In this document: piece by piece, positions 5,703 through 11,215 of the stretch
How positions within the stretch are numbered: the stretch's first letter is position 1
Layout: every line of letters begins with the position of its first letter
From: Robiginitomaculum sp.
GTDB taxonomy: Bacteria; Pseudomonadota; Alphaproteobacteria; Caulobacterales; Maricaulaceae
Reading direction: 5' to 3'
DNA: 11,215 nt
NCBI GenBank assembly: GCA_021647375.1
Contig: JAKIUV010000084.1
Coordinates: forward strand, 1 to 11,215
The notes under the pieces: generated by a model
Databases searched by the model: none
What the model was told of the DNA's origin: nothing
Seen by the model: the letters and a program-made list of their open reading frames with translations, nothing else
Position numbers and translations under genes: made by a program

Positions 5703-6995
5703 TCACCCCCGCGCATCAAAAACGATTTTTCCGTTGCAAATTGTGGTCACCGCCGCGCCTTGCATCAGCCGGCCATCGAACGGGGTGTTGCGGGAGTTGG
5801 ACAGAAGGTTGACCACATCACACATCCACGGCTTGCCGGGGTTAATGAGGACGAGGTCTGCTGGTGCGCCGATTTCCAGCACACCTTGGGGCAGGCCGAG
5901 CATGTCTGCGGGTGTTGAGGTGACGGCGCGAAGGAAAGCGTGTAAATCAAGTTGCCCGTCCGCAACCAAGGTTAATCCGGCGGGCAAGAGCATTTCTAGG
6001 CCAACCGCACCAAAACCAGCCTCTGCAAACGGTCTGCGTTTATCGCCAGATGGGCGCGGGTCATGGGCTGATACGATGATATCGATACTACCGTCGTTTA
6101 CGGCTTTTAACAAGGCTTGACGATCGTCTTCGCTACGCAAGGGTGGGTCTAATTTGGCGAATGTGCGGTAGTCGCCAATGTCAAGCTCGTTCAGTGCCAG
6201 ATGATTGATACTCACCGATGCAGATACGTCCAATCCGCGCGATTTGGCACGGCGCAAGGACGGTAAGGTTTCTGCACTGGATATGAGGTCGAGCAAATAA
6301 CGCGCACCCGTAAGTTCGACCAAAGCAATGTCGCGTTCGGCCATAATGCGTTCGGAGGTGGCGGGCGCGGCGGTCAGGCCGAGCCGAGCCGAGAAATCGC
6401 TTTCATGGGCGACGGCGTTTTTGGAAAGATCAGGGTCGACAGGGCGGTGGGCTATCAGGGCATTAAAGGCCGATGAATAGGCCATGAGCCGGCGCATTAA
6501 ACCCGCATCCCTTATGGGCGCGTCGCCGTTGGAAAACATAACCGCGCCCGCCTCGCTCATTAGGCCAAGCTCGGTCATGTCGGTGCAGTCCAGATTTTTG
6601 GTTAAAGCCCCCGCCGCATATACATTAACCGGAGAGGTTTCGCGCGCCCGGCGTCTGATGAAATCCACGAGGGATATATCGTCGATGACCGGATTGGTTT
6701 GCGGCATGACCACCATGGACGTGACACCGCCCGCCGCTGCCGCCTGTCCAGCGCTGGCGAGGGTTTCTTTATGCTCTGCCCCCGGCTCGCCCGTGACCAC
6801 GCGCATATCAATAAGGCCGGGGCACAGGATGAGACCGTCCGCATCAATCTTTTCAATTTCGGGGCTTAGACCTTCGGCAAACAGATCCGTACCAAATGCG
6901 ACAATCACACCATTCTCGACCAGCAGATCACCGCGCTTATCATAGCCGCTCTTGGGGTCGATGAGGCGGGCATTGCTAATGGCTAATTTAGGCAT
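5703..6995 (-). CDS. Dihydroorotase-like protein, predicted inactive (PyrC' type)
   Basis: A 430-residue homologue of class I dihydroorotase (amidohydrolase superfamily), next to pyrB. It keeps the family frame: LCPGLIDM (57-64), GEPGAEHKETLASAG (69-83), a GGVTSMVVMPQTNPVID segment and KLDPPLRSEDDRQAL. The catalytic metal ligands are changed. The HxH after LIDM is Arg65-Val66-Val67. The HLST region, which carries another ligand, reads LDLISS. TPHHL is SINHL. The TDHAPH motif with the catalytic Asp is SAHDPRP. It should not bind the zinc pair or close dihydroorotate. Known: in Pseudomonas an inactive PyrC' is a structural partner of aspartate carbamoyltransferase, with another gene encoding the active enzyme. 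The same role is inferred here. ATG 6995 was chosen because GGAGGT (7005-7000) lies 4 nt before it; a GTG at 7007 overlaps that site. The C-terminus coincides with a 14-bp duplication. Confidence 0.88.
   Translation of the reverse strand: MPKLAISNARLIDPKSGYDKRGDLLVENGVIVAFGTDLFAEGLSPEIEKIDADGLILCPGLIDMRVVTGEPGAEHKETLASAGQAAAAGGVTSMVVMPQTNPVIDDISLVDFIRRRARETSPVNVYAAGALTKNLDCTDMTELGLMSEAGAVMFSNGDAPIRDAGLMRRLMAYSSAFNALIAHRPVDPDLSKNAVAHESDFSARLGLTAAPATSERIMAERDIALVELTGARYLLDLISSAETLPSLRRAKSRGLDVSASVSINHLALNELDIGDYRTFAKLDPPLRSEDDRQALLKAVNDGSIDIIVSAHDPRPSGDKRRPFAEAGFGAVGLEMLLPAGLTLVADGQLDLHAFLRAVTSTPADMLGLPQGVLEIGAPADLVLINPGKPWMCDVVNLLSNSRNTPFDGRLMQGAAVTTICNGKIVFDARG
5716..5729. repeat. 14-bp direct repeat, copy inside the pyrC 3' end
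   Basis: The same 14 bases as at 5482-5495. On the minus strand it encodes K-I-V-F-D, followed by A-R-G-stop. The 220 bp between the copies contain the palindromic element and the small hairpin, which is the arrangement expected if an element inserted near the end of pyrC and duplicated its target. Confidence 0.7.
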
Positions 6996-7048
6996 CAATA
7001 CCTCCACCTGTGAGCAGCGAGAACGTATTTGTTAATTTGAAATCTTAC

Positions 7049-7182
7049 CCCCTCACCTTGTTCCTCTCCCCATGGGAGAGGAGACGTTGGCTCGCCTATC
7101 TTCGCCCAATTAGAAATGTTTTGTAATACAGGTAGGCTTAACCTCTCCCATAGGGAGAGGTGCGCGACAGCGTGGTGAGGGG
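7049..7182. repeat. Large imperfect palindrome between pyrC and pyrB
   Basis: The outer arms cccctcacc (7049-7057) and ggtgagggg (7174-7182) are exact inverse complements and enclose two near-identical hairpins. These are cctctccc-cat-gggagagg (7063-7081) and cctctccc-ata-gggagagg (7142-7160), so the whole 134 bp is an imperfect palindrome. The type (CCCTCACC with CCTCTCCC and GGGAGAGG) is common between genes in proteobacteria and differs from the element downstream of pyrC. It lies in the 208-bp pyrB/pyrC gap and would be transcribed within the operon. A short open frame across it is translated repeat, not a gene. No flanking direct repeat was seen. Confidence 0.8.
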
Positions 7183-7203
7183 ATGGGATGATGATTGTAA
7201 AAC

Positions 7204-8172
7204 TCATACCGCGCCCCCTCCGCCTTGCGATAATAAATGCAAAATGGCCATGCGCATGGCGACGCCGGTTTCTACTTGTCTGGTAATCAGGCTGATGTCC
7301 GGGTCGTCGGCGATGTCGGAGCTTATTTCTACGCCCCTATTCATGGGGCCAGGGTGCATGACAAGTGCGCCGGGCGCGGCGTATTCCAGCTTTCTCTGGT
7401 CGAGGCCGTAAAAGTGGAAATATTCGCGCTTGGACGGTACAAAACTTCCGCCCATGCGTTCGAGTTGTAGGCGCAACATCATGACCACATCACAGCCTTT
7501 AAGACCGCTCTGCATATCGTGGTAAACTTCCACACCCCATTGATCTGCGTCCAGAGGGATCAAGGTCGGCGGCCCGATGAGGCGCACTTCTGCCCCTAAA
7601 ATATTGAGGAGTTGCACATTGGAGCGCGCCACCCGCGAGTGCAGAATATCGCCGCAAATGGCGATGCGCAGGCCGTCAACGCCGCCCAGCCGTGTGCGTA
7701 GTGTCAGCGCATCCAACAGGGCTTGGGTCGGGTGCTCATGGGCGCCGTCGCCCGCATTGATAACGGCGCAGGATACTTTTTGCGACAAAAGCGCAGGCGC
7801 TCCGGACGCGCTGTGGCGTATGACCAGCAGATCCGGGTTCATGGCGTTTAGAGTGGTGGCGGTATCCAGCAAGGTTTCGCCTTTGGAGGCGCTACTTGTG
7901 GCCATGGACATATTGATCACATCCGCGCCGAGCCTGCGCCCGGCCAGTTCAAACGATTTTTCTGTGCGGGTTGAGTTTTCGAAAAACAGATTGATCAAAG
8001 TCTTGCCCGCCAGCACATTATTGCGGGCGTCTTTTTGCACGGATAAATCCAGATAAGTCTCGCCGAGGTCGAGCAGGGAATCAATATCGGGGCGGTGCAA
8101 ATCCGCTATGGAGAGAAGATGGCGGGTATCAAGCCTTGATCTTTCACTGGGTGATATATGCGTGTTTGACAT
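7204..8172 (-). CDS. pyrB: Aspartate carbamoyltransferase catalytic subunit
   Basis: It joins carbamoyl phosphate and L-aspartate to form N-carbamoyl-L-aspartate, the committed step of pyrimidine synthesis. Seen in 322 residues: FFENSTRTEKSFELAGRRLGA (63-83), which carries the carbamoyl-phosphate loop STRT; the SASKGET loop (94-100) with the Lys that reaches into the neighbouring subunit's active site; RHSASGAP (119-126); HEHPTQALLDAL (145-156); GDILHSRVARSN (174-185); and HPGPMNRGVEIS near the C-terminus. The second Arg of the usual STRTR is Glu71 here. That site varies in alphaproteobacteria, so it is probably harmless. ATG 8172 has AGGA (8180-8177) 4 nt upstream. No pyrI regulatory gene is present. 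With the inactive PyrC homologue downstream it probably forms a PyrB-PyrC' type assembly. Divergent from the M20 peptidase gene. Confidence 0.95.
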   Translation of the reverse strand: MSNTHISPSERSRLDTRHLLSIADLHRPDIDSLLDLGETYLDLSVQKDARNNVLAGKTLINLFFENSTRTEKSFELAGRRLGADVINMSMATSSASKGETLLDTATTLNAMNPDLLVIRHSASGAPALLSQKVSCAVINAGDGAHEHPTQALLDALTLRTRLGGVDGLRIAICGDILHSRVARSNVQLLNILGAEVRLIGPPTLIPLDADQWGVEVYHDMQSGLKGCDVVMMLRLQLERMGGSFVPSKREYFHFYGLDQRKLEYAAPGALVMHPGPMNRGVEISSDIADDPDISLITRQVETGVAMRMAILHLLSQGGGGAV

Positions 8173-8194
8173 AACATCCTTGTCGATTTTCGCG

Positions 8195-8223
8195 GTTTTA
8201 AGGAATGTACCGATAAATGTAAA
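8195..8223 (-). promoter_or_regulatory. Possible promoter of the pyrB operon
   Basis: On the minus strand TTTACA (8223-8218; five of six -35 bases) lies 17 bp from TAAAAC (8200-8195; four of six -10 bases). The predicted start would give a 5' leader of about 15 nt that includes the AGGA ribosome-binding site. The -10 box is mediocre, so this is tentative. No pyrimidine attenuator-like hairpin fits in so short a leader. Confidence 0.35.
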
Positions 8224-8276
8224 GTGGCCATTTCATTCAAGATGTGTATTGTGGCTATAGATTGAGGGAGACGGTT

Positions 8277-9734
8277 ATGAAAAAGATTTTATTGGGATTA
8301 CTGGCTGCGCTTGTTGTCACTGTCGCTATTGTCGTGGTGCGTACAGTATCGCTTGGTAAGCAGGTGCAAAATGATGTGCCGCTTGCAGACCTTATTGAGG
8401 TAGATGCACCGCAAGCAGCGGCAAATCTCTCCCGGGCCATTCGCTTTAAAACCGTGACCATGCAAAACCGCGCAGACACGGACTGGCCGTTATTTCTTGA
8501 ATTTCAAACCTGGCTGAAAACCACATACCCCAATTTCTACGGGGTGGTGCAGTCCGAGCAAGTGCTGGAATATGCCCAGCTCAATGTCTGGCAAGGCAGT
8601 GATGGGGCCCTCGCGCCTATCGTGTTTCTCGCCCACCAAGATGTGGTGCCTGCCAGTATGTCGGATGGGGGTTGGGATTATCCGCCGTTTGACGGCACGA
8701 TTGCGGACGGGTTTGTTTACGGGCGCGGGGCGATTGATGATAAAGGCTCGCTGATAGCTTTGCTGGAGGGTGCAGACCGCTTGGCGGCCAGCGGCTTTAA
8801 GCCAAAACGCACTTTGATATTCGCCTTTGGTCACGACGAAGAAGTGGCGGGGCGGGGCGCGGATGCCATATCGAAATTGCTGGAAGCACGGGGTATTAAA
8901 CCCTATGCCGTGATCGACGAGGGTGGGGCTATCCTCACTGGCATGAGCGGCGTACCGGGCTTGCTGGCGTCTATCGGTGTGGCGGAGAAAGGCTATTTGA
9001 CCTTGAAACTGACCGCCAAGGCGCGGGGCGGGCATTCCTCCACTCCGCCGGAATATACCGCCATTGGCGCTCTGGCCAAAGCCATCACCAAGATCGAAGC
9101 CAGTCCTTTCGAGAATGGCCGCGACGTGGTTATGACCGAGATGCTGCGCGCCACTGCGCCCAGAATGCCGTTCAAACAGCGCATGGCTATTGCCAATCTG
9201 TGGCTGTTCGGCCCCTTGGTCGAGAACAATTTACGCAGCGTAGATTTAACCCGCGCCATGATGGGCACCAGCATCGCGCCGACCATTATTGATGCGGGCT
9301 TTAAGGAAAACGCCCTGCCGCGCGAGGCCGTAGCCTATATCAATTTTCGCATCCATAGCCGCGACAGCATAGAGAGCGTCACCGAGCATGTGCGCCGGGT
9401 GGTGGACGACGAAAATATCGAGATCAGCATGAACGATAATATCGGCTCCGAGCCGTCCCCCGTATCGCAAATCGGCACGGGTCCATATCTGTGGCTAGAG
9501 GAGGTCATCAACGCAACATTCCCCGACGCCCTCGTCGCCCCCAATACGGTGGTCGGCGGCACAGACTCGCGCTTTTTCGCCCGCAACACAGACGACATCT
9601 ACCGCTTCGCTCCCTACGTCTTCGACGCAAGCGACATAGCCCGCATCCACGGCCTGAACGAGCGCATGAATGTCGAGGCATTTGCGAAAGCGGTGCAGGT
9701 TTATTATTTGATGGTTGAGAAGGCTGGGGGGTAG
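8277..9734 (+). CDS. Membrane-anchored M20 family metallopeptidase (carboxypeptidase S-like)
   Basis: A 485-residue zinc peptidase of the carboxypeptidase S / PM20D1 group of family M20, expected to release C-terminal residues from peptides or hydrolyse N-acyl amino acids. Seen: one hydrophobic segment (4-21), a signal anchor or uncleaved signal peptide without a lipobox, which places the enzyme outside the cytoplasm; FLAHQDVVP (117-125) with ligands His120 and Asp122 (catalytic Asp); YGRGAIDDKG (148-157) with the bridging Asp; HDEEV (186-190) with catalytic Glu188 and ligand Glu189; RGGHSSTPP in the lid/dimerisation domain; GGTDSRFFA; and the last ligand His458 in IHGLNER. All catalytic positions are present. 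ATG 8277 is preferred over an ATG 11 codons upstream because GAGGGAG (8264-8270) lies 6 nt before it and the hydrophobic segment follows at once. Its stop is 2 bp from that of the convergent toxin gene. Confidence 0.9.
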   Translation: MKKILLGLLAALVVTVAIVVVRTVSLGKQVQNDVPLADLIEVDAPQAAANLSRAIRFKTVTMQNRADTDWPLFLEFQTWLKTTYPNFYGVVQSEQVLEYAQLNVWQGSDGALAPIVFLAHQDVVPASMSDGGWDYPPFDGTIADGFVYGRGAIDDKGSLIALLEGADRLAASGFKPKRTLIFAFGHDEEVAGRGADAISKLLEARGIKPYAVIDEGGAILTGMSGVPGLLASIGVAEKGYLTLKLTAKARGGHSSTPPEYTAIGALAKAITKIEASPFENGRDVVMTEMLRATAPRMPFKQRMAIANLWLFGPLVENNLRSVDLTRAMMGTSIAPTIIDAGFKENALPREAVAYINFRIHSRDSIESVTEHVRRVVDDENIEISMNDNIGSEPSPVSQIGTGPYLWLEEVINATFPDALVAPNTVVGGTDSRFFARNTDDIYRFAPYVFDASDIARIHGLNERMNVEAFAKAVQVYYLMVEKAGG

Positions 9735-9736
9735 GT

Positions 9737-10144
9737 TTACGGGCTTGCGAAACCGGAGCTTTTTAATGCTTTTTTATCAAAGGTAAGAACCGTGTCATAA
9801 CCTTTTCCTTTCGCTATTTGCCTAATGAGATAGTCAGAAAAATCCGCTTGCCCGGCGCGAAAGCGTTGCAGTGCGGCTAGGCAAGCTTCGAGATTTTCAA
9901 TGTCAAAAACCGCGACAGACATGATACGGTTTAAAGCTTCGGCGCAATCCGCCTTTGAGAATTTGTAGGCGGTTTTCAAAACCCAATTTATTTCGCACAG
10001 GACAATGCAAGAAATAAATGCCGGAGCTTCGGGTTTTAAATTCTCGATAATAGATGCGGCTTTAGTGCTTTGAAGTTTGTCGTCTTGGATGATATAGCGC
10101 ACGAGGATATTCGTATCGAGAGAAAATGATTTTGGGGCAGGCAT
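9737..10144 (-). CDS. PIN-domain ribonuclease toxin (VapC-like)
   Basis: A 135-residue PIN-domain protein, the toxin of a type II toxin-antitoxin pair, expected to cut RNA with Mg2+ or Mn2+. Seen: the acidic active-site set, Asp10 in SLDTNIL, Glu51 in CEINWVL, Asp101 and Asp104 in GQADFSDYLI, with TFDKKA near the C-terminus as in the family. The length is typical. The start ATG follows the antitoxin stop with no gap and has no clear ribosome-binding site, so translation is probably coupled to the antitoxin. That arrangement would keep antitoxin in excess. The RNA target cannot be read from sequence; VapC toxins cut initiator tRNA, the sarcin-ricin loop or other tRNAs. It is named by fold only. 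Confidence 0.88.
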   Translation of the reverse strand: MPAPKSFSLDTNILVRYIIQDDKLQSTKAASIIENLKPEAPAFISCIVLCEINWVLKTAYKFSKADCAEALNRIMSVAVFDIENLEACLAALQRFRAGQADFSDYLIRQIAKGKGYDTVLTFDKKALKSSGFASP

Positions 10145-10378
10145 CTATTTTGCCGCGTTTTGGGTGATGGCGTCTTGCATATCTGTAATGCTTTTCTTGG
10201 CACCTTTATAAGAGCCAAACCCCTTAAGGGTGCGCACGTCCAGTGTCCGGGACTTCAAAACATAACCGCCGCTCTCCAAAGGTTCAAAAATAACCTTGTC
10301 TCCGGTCTTCAAATGCAAGGCATCCCGCAAAGCTTTGGGCAGGGTGATTTGGCCTTTGGTGGTTAGGGTTGATTCCAT
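10145..10378 (-). CDS. AbrB/MazE-type antitoxin, DNA-binding
   Basis: A 77-residue antitoxin with a swapped-hairpin AbrB domain at residues 1-45 (STLTTKGQITLPKALRDAL, then LKTGDKVIFE). It binds the operator as a dimer. The C-terminal part (about 46-77) should wrap around and block the PIN toxin encoded directly downstream. ATG 10378 has AAGGA (10390-10386) 7 nt upstream. AbrB antitoxins of this kind (VapB-like) usually repress their own operon together with the toxin, and a strong palindrome covering the promoter is present here. Confidence 0.88.
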   Translation of the reverse strand: MESTLTTKGQITLPKALRDALHLKTGDKVIFEPLESGGYVLKSRTLDVRTLKGFGSYKGAKKSITDMQDAITQNAAK

Positions 10379-10399
10379 GACGGCGTCCTTACTCTAAGA

Positions 10400-10442
10400 A
10401 ATATTCCTTATTATAAGGTAAGGAATATTGTATAATTGTCAA
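10400..10442 (-). promoter_or_regulatory. Toxin-antitoxin promoter with palindromic operator
   Basis: A perfect inverted repeat with 11-bp arms (aatattcctta 10400-10410; taaggaatatt 10419-10429) and an 8-bp centre lies 21 bp before the antitoxin ATG. Within it a second, smaller inverted repeat ccta-type (cctta 10406-10410; taagg 10414-10418) gives tandem taagg half-sites at 10414 and 10419. On the minus strand a perfect TATAAT (10415-10410) lies inside the palindrome and a perfect TTGACA (10442-10437) upstream. Their 21-bp spacing is longer than the 17-bp optimum, so the promoter may be weak or may not use both boxes. Repressor bound here would cover the -10 region. Confidence 0.75.
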
Positions 10443-10489
10443 GCGTTATCCTCAGTTTGAATGTAATGACATTAGAAAATGGTGCACGT

Positions 10490-10547
10490 GGAGGAGAAAA
10501 TAAAAATGTTTGTTAGCATGTCAATTTTATGTAAGCTGTCACAATGA
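10490..10547 (+). CDS. Putative 13-codon leader ORF with strong ribosome-binding site
   Basis: A GGAGGAG site (10490-10496) lies 9 nt before ATG 10506, which opens a 13-codon frame, MFVSMSILCKLSQ, ending with TGA at 10545-10547. This stop overlaps the start of the next gene as ATGA (10544-10547). The larger gene has no Shine-Dalgarno of its own, so ribosomes ending the leader could restart on it. Seen: the site, frame and overlap. Inferred: translational coupling or a regulatory leader. The peptide shows no run of one amino acid that would suggest amino-acid attenuation. The coding part is 10506-10547. Confidence 0.45.
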
Positions 10548-11056
10548 ATAAAAGTTTTAGACTCACATTAGGCAGGTTGCTTTTTGCGCTAGCACTAGGA
10601 GCGTTATTGGGCAGTTCAGTTACCACCATTGATTATTTGATTAATCTGTATCAGGTGAATGGAAGCGAACATTTTAATGAATGGGCTGTATCTAAAGGGG
10701 TGCGAATATTAATTGCATCATATATTATTTGGCTGATTTCTTTATTCATTTTTGGTGTTCCTGTTTGGATGTTTCTTCATTGGAAAGAAAAAACTCATTG
10801 GGTTTATGCGATTGCTTCGGGGTTTCTAATCCCGTTCACAATAATACTTGCAATGGGAACTGGTTTTTTTACAGGAAAAGCAAGTGGTAATTTATCCTAT
10901 TATGGGAGTGGTGGACAACAGTGGGTTGACGGAAGTATAACGCCTTTTGGATGGGAAATAGCTTTTCGCTCTGCAATTTATTATGCAATTATAGGAGTAT
11001 GCATATCAGCCTTGATTTGGGTGATAGCCTACAGAAATGTAAATAAAAATCCGTAA
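10544..11056 (+). CDS. Hypothetical four-helix membrane protein
   Basis: A 170-residue protein of no recognised family. Seen: four hydrophobic segments (about 12-32, 54-79, 86-109 and 141-163), basic residues near the N-terminus (Lys3, Arg6, Arg11), and a polar Gly/Tyr/Ser/Trp-rich loop (about 113-138, with YYGSGGQQW) between segments 3 and 4. The basic C-terminus (YRNVNKNP) is probably cytoplasmic. By the positive-inside rule both ends are inside and the 113-138 loop is periplasmic. The gene is clearly AT-richer than the rest of the window, stands between a toxin-antitoxin pair and an insertion sequence, and is probably acquired DNA. The ATG at 10544 lacks a ribosome-binding site and overlaps the leader ORF. 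No catalytic motif is visible. A transporter subunit, immunity protein or stress membrane protein are all possible. Confidence 0.65.
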   Translation: MNKSFRLTLGRLLFALALGALLGSSVTTIDYLINLYQVNGSEHFNEWAVSKGVRILIASYIIWLISLFIFGVPVWMFLHWKEKTHWVYAIASGFLIPFTIILAMGTGFFTGKASGNLSYYGSGGQQWVDGSITPFGWEIAFRSAIYYAIIGVCISALIWVIAYRNVNKNP

Positions 11057-11088
11057 TTATTGTTTTGCTTATGGCAAACTATTTCTGA

Positions 11089-11215
11089 GAGACTGTTCAA
11101 AATTCTGTGTCAGGTTAAACATTTAGATGTCCAGTATTTCATCTAAGCGTCCGTCGAAGTATATGGCGAGTTGCGAGAGGGTCAAGTTCCAATTGTGAAT
11201 TGGCATTGTCCATTT
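11089..11215 (-). mobile_element. IS256-family insertion sequence, transposase-3' end (cut by window)
   Basis: The outer boundary is placed at about 11089, where gagactgttcaaaattctgtg resembles the terminal inverted repeat of IS256-family elements. The transposase gene stops 34 nt inside this end. Only 127 bp of the element is visible, so the opposite repeat and the target duplication (usually 8-9 bp) cannot be checked, and the boundary may be off by a few bases. The terminal-repeat assignment rests on likeness to family ends from memory plus the position next to the transposase stop. Confidence 0.65.
11123..11215 (-). CDS. IS256-family (mutator-type) transposase, C-terminal 30 residues
   Basis: On the minus strand the frame runs from the window edge to TAA at 11125-11123 and reads KWTMPIHNWNLTLSQLAIYF, then DGRLDEILDI. 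The pattern W-x-x-P-x-x-N-W-x-x-x-L-x-Q-x-x-I-x-F is the characteristic C-terminal end of IS256/mutator transposases. The DDE catalytic residues lie further upstream, outside the window. Whether the rest of the gene is intact cannot be told. Confidence 0.8.
   Translation of the reverse strand, partial: KWTMPIHNWNLTLSQLAIYFDGRLDEILDI

Noticed and set aside
5447..5719. Short minus-strand open frames across the pyrC/plsY gap
   Set aside because: They are translations of the palindromic repeat, with no convincing start signals.
5088..5918. Long plus-strand open frame (276 codons)
   Set aside because: It runs antisense across plsY, the palindrome and the pyrC end; its translation is low-complexity and repeat-derived with no domain.
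6995..7207. Seventy-codon minus-strand frame in the pyrB/pyrC gap
   Set aside because: It is read-through of the second palindrome; the peptide is the kind produced wherever such repeats occur.
8490..9035. 181-codon frame antisense to the M20 peptidase
   Set aside because: The peptidase frame has all family motifs; the antisense frame has none and is a codon-bias shadow.
11064..11078. Hairpin tttgc/gcaaa after the membrane protein gene as a terminator
   Set aside because: A 5-bp AT-rich stem without a following T tract; too weak to call.
1..11215. tRNA, rRNA, CRISPR array or riboswitch
   Set aside because: No cloverleaf, regularly spaced repeats or conserved aptamer pattern was recognised by eye; the only repeats are the palindromes and 14-bp copies listed.

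Overview
The window reads as chromosomal DNA of a Gram-negative alphaproteobacterium. The evidence is the minus-strand order pyrB - pyrC-like - plsY - dprA, which is characteristic of that class, a pyrC product lacking the dihydroorotase metal ligands as alphaproteobacterial pyrB-linked copies do, and the outer-membrane anchor of a trimeric autotransporter at the left edge. A member of the Caulobacterales/Maricaulales group is plausible, but the sequence alone does not settle the genus. Most of the window is housekeeping DNA. The last ~1.1 kb is more AT-rich and accessory.

Left edge (1-390): the 3' end of a trimeric autotransporter adhesin (type Vc) gene, with a regular Ile/Asn heptad coiled coil and a short beta-barrel anchor, followed by a strong intrinsic terminator. 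Next (386-3687) come gloB (glyoxalase II, minus strand), whose promoter position predicts a leaderless mRNA, and a divergent three-gene plus-strand operon. That operon encodes a class I methyltransferase, a chorismate mutase with a shrunken prephenate-dehydratase/ACT-like tail, and prephenate dehydrogenase. The last two can convert chorismate to prephenate and then to 4-hydroxyphenylpyruvate for tyrosine synthesis.

Middle (3730-8172, minus strand): pyrB, pyrC-like, plsY and dprA probably form one transcription unit, with plsY and dprA overlapping by GTGA. Two different large imperfect palindromes sit in the pyrB/pyrC and pyrC/plsY gaps. The second lies between two copies of a 14-bp piece of the pyrC 3' end. 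The outer copy still reads in frame as an alternative PyrC C-terminus with its own stop, which suggests an element inserted in the end of pyrC. Divergent from pyrB is a membrane-anchored M20 metallopeptidase (8277-9734).

Right edge (9737-11215): an AbrB-type antitoxin / PIN-domain toxin pair with a perfect 11-bp inverted-repeat operator over its promoter; an AT-rich four-helix membrane protein of unknown function, preceded by a 13-codon leader ORF that overlaps it by ATGA; and the end of an IS256-family insertion sequence cut by the window edge.

No tRNA, rRNA, CRISPR array or wholly new multi-gene system was recognised. The most notable observations are the palindromic element with the duplicated pyrC end, the degenerate CM-PDT-ACT protein, the predicted leaderless gloB and the leader-coupled membrane protein.
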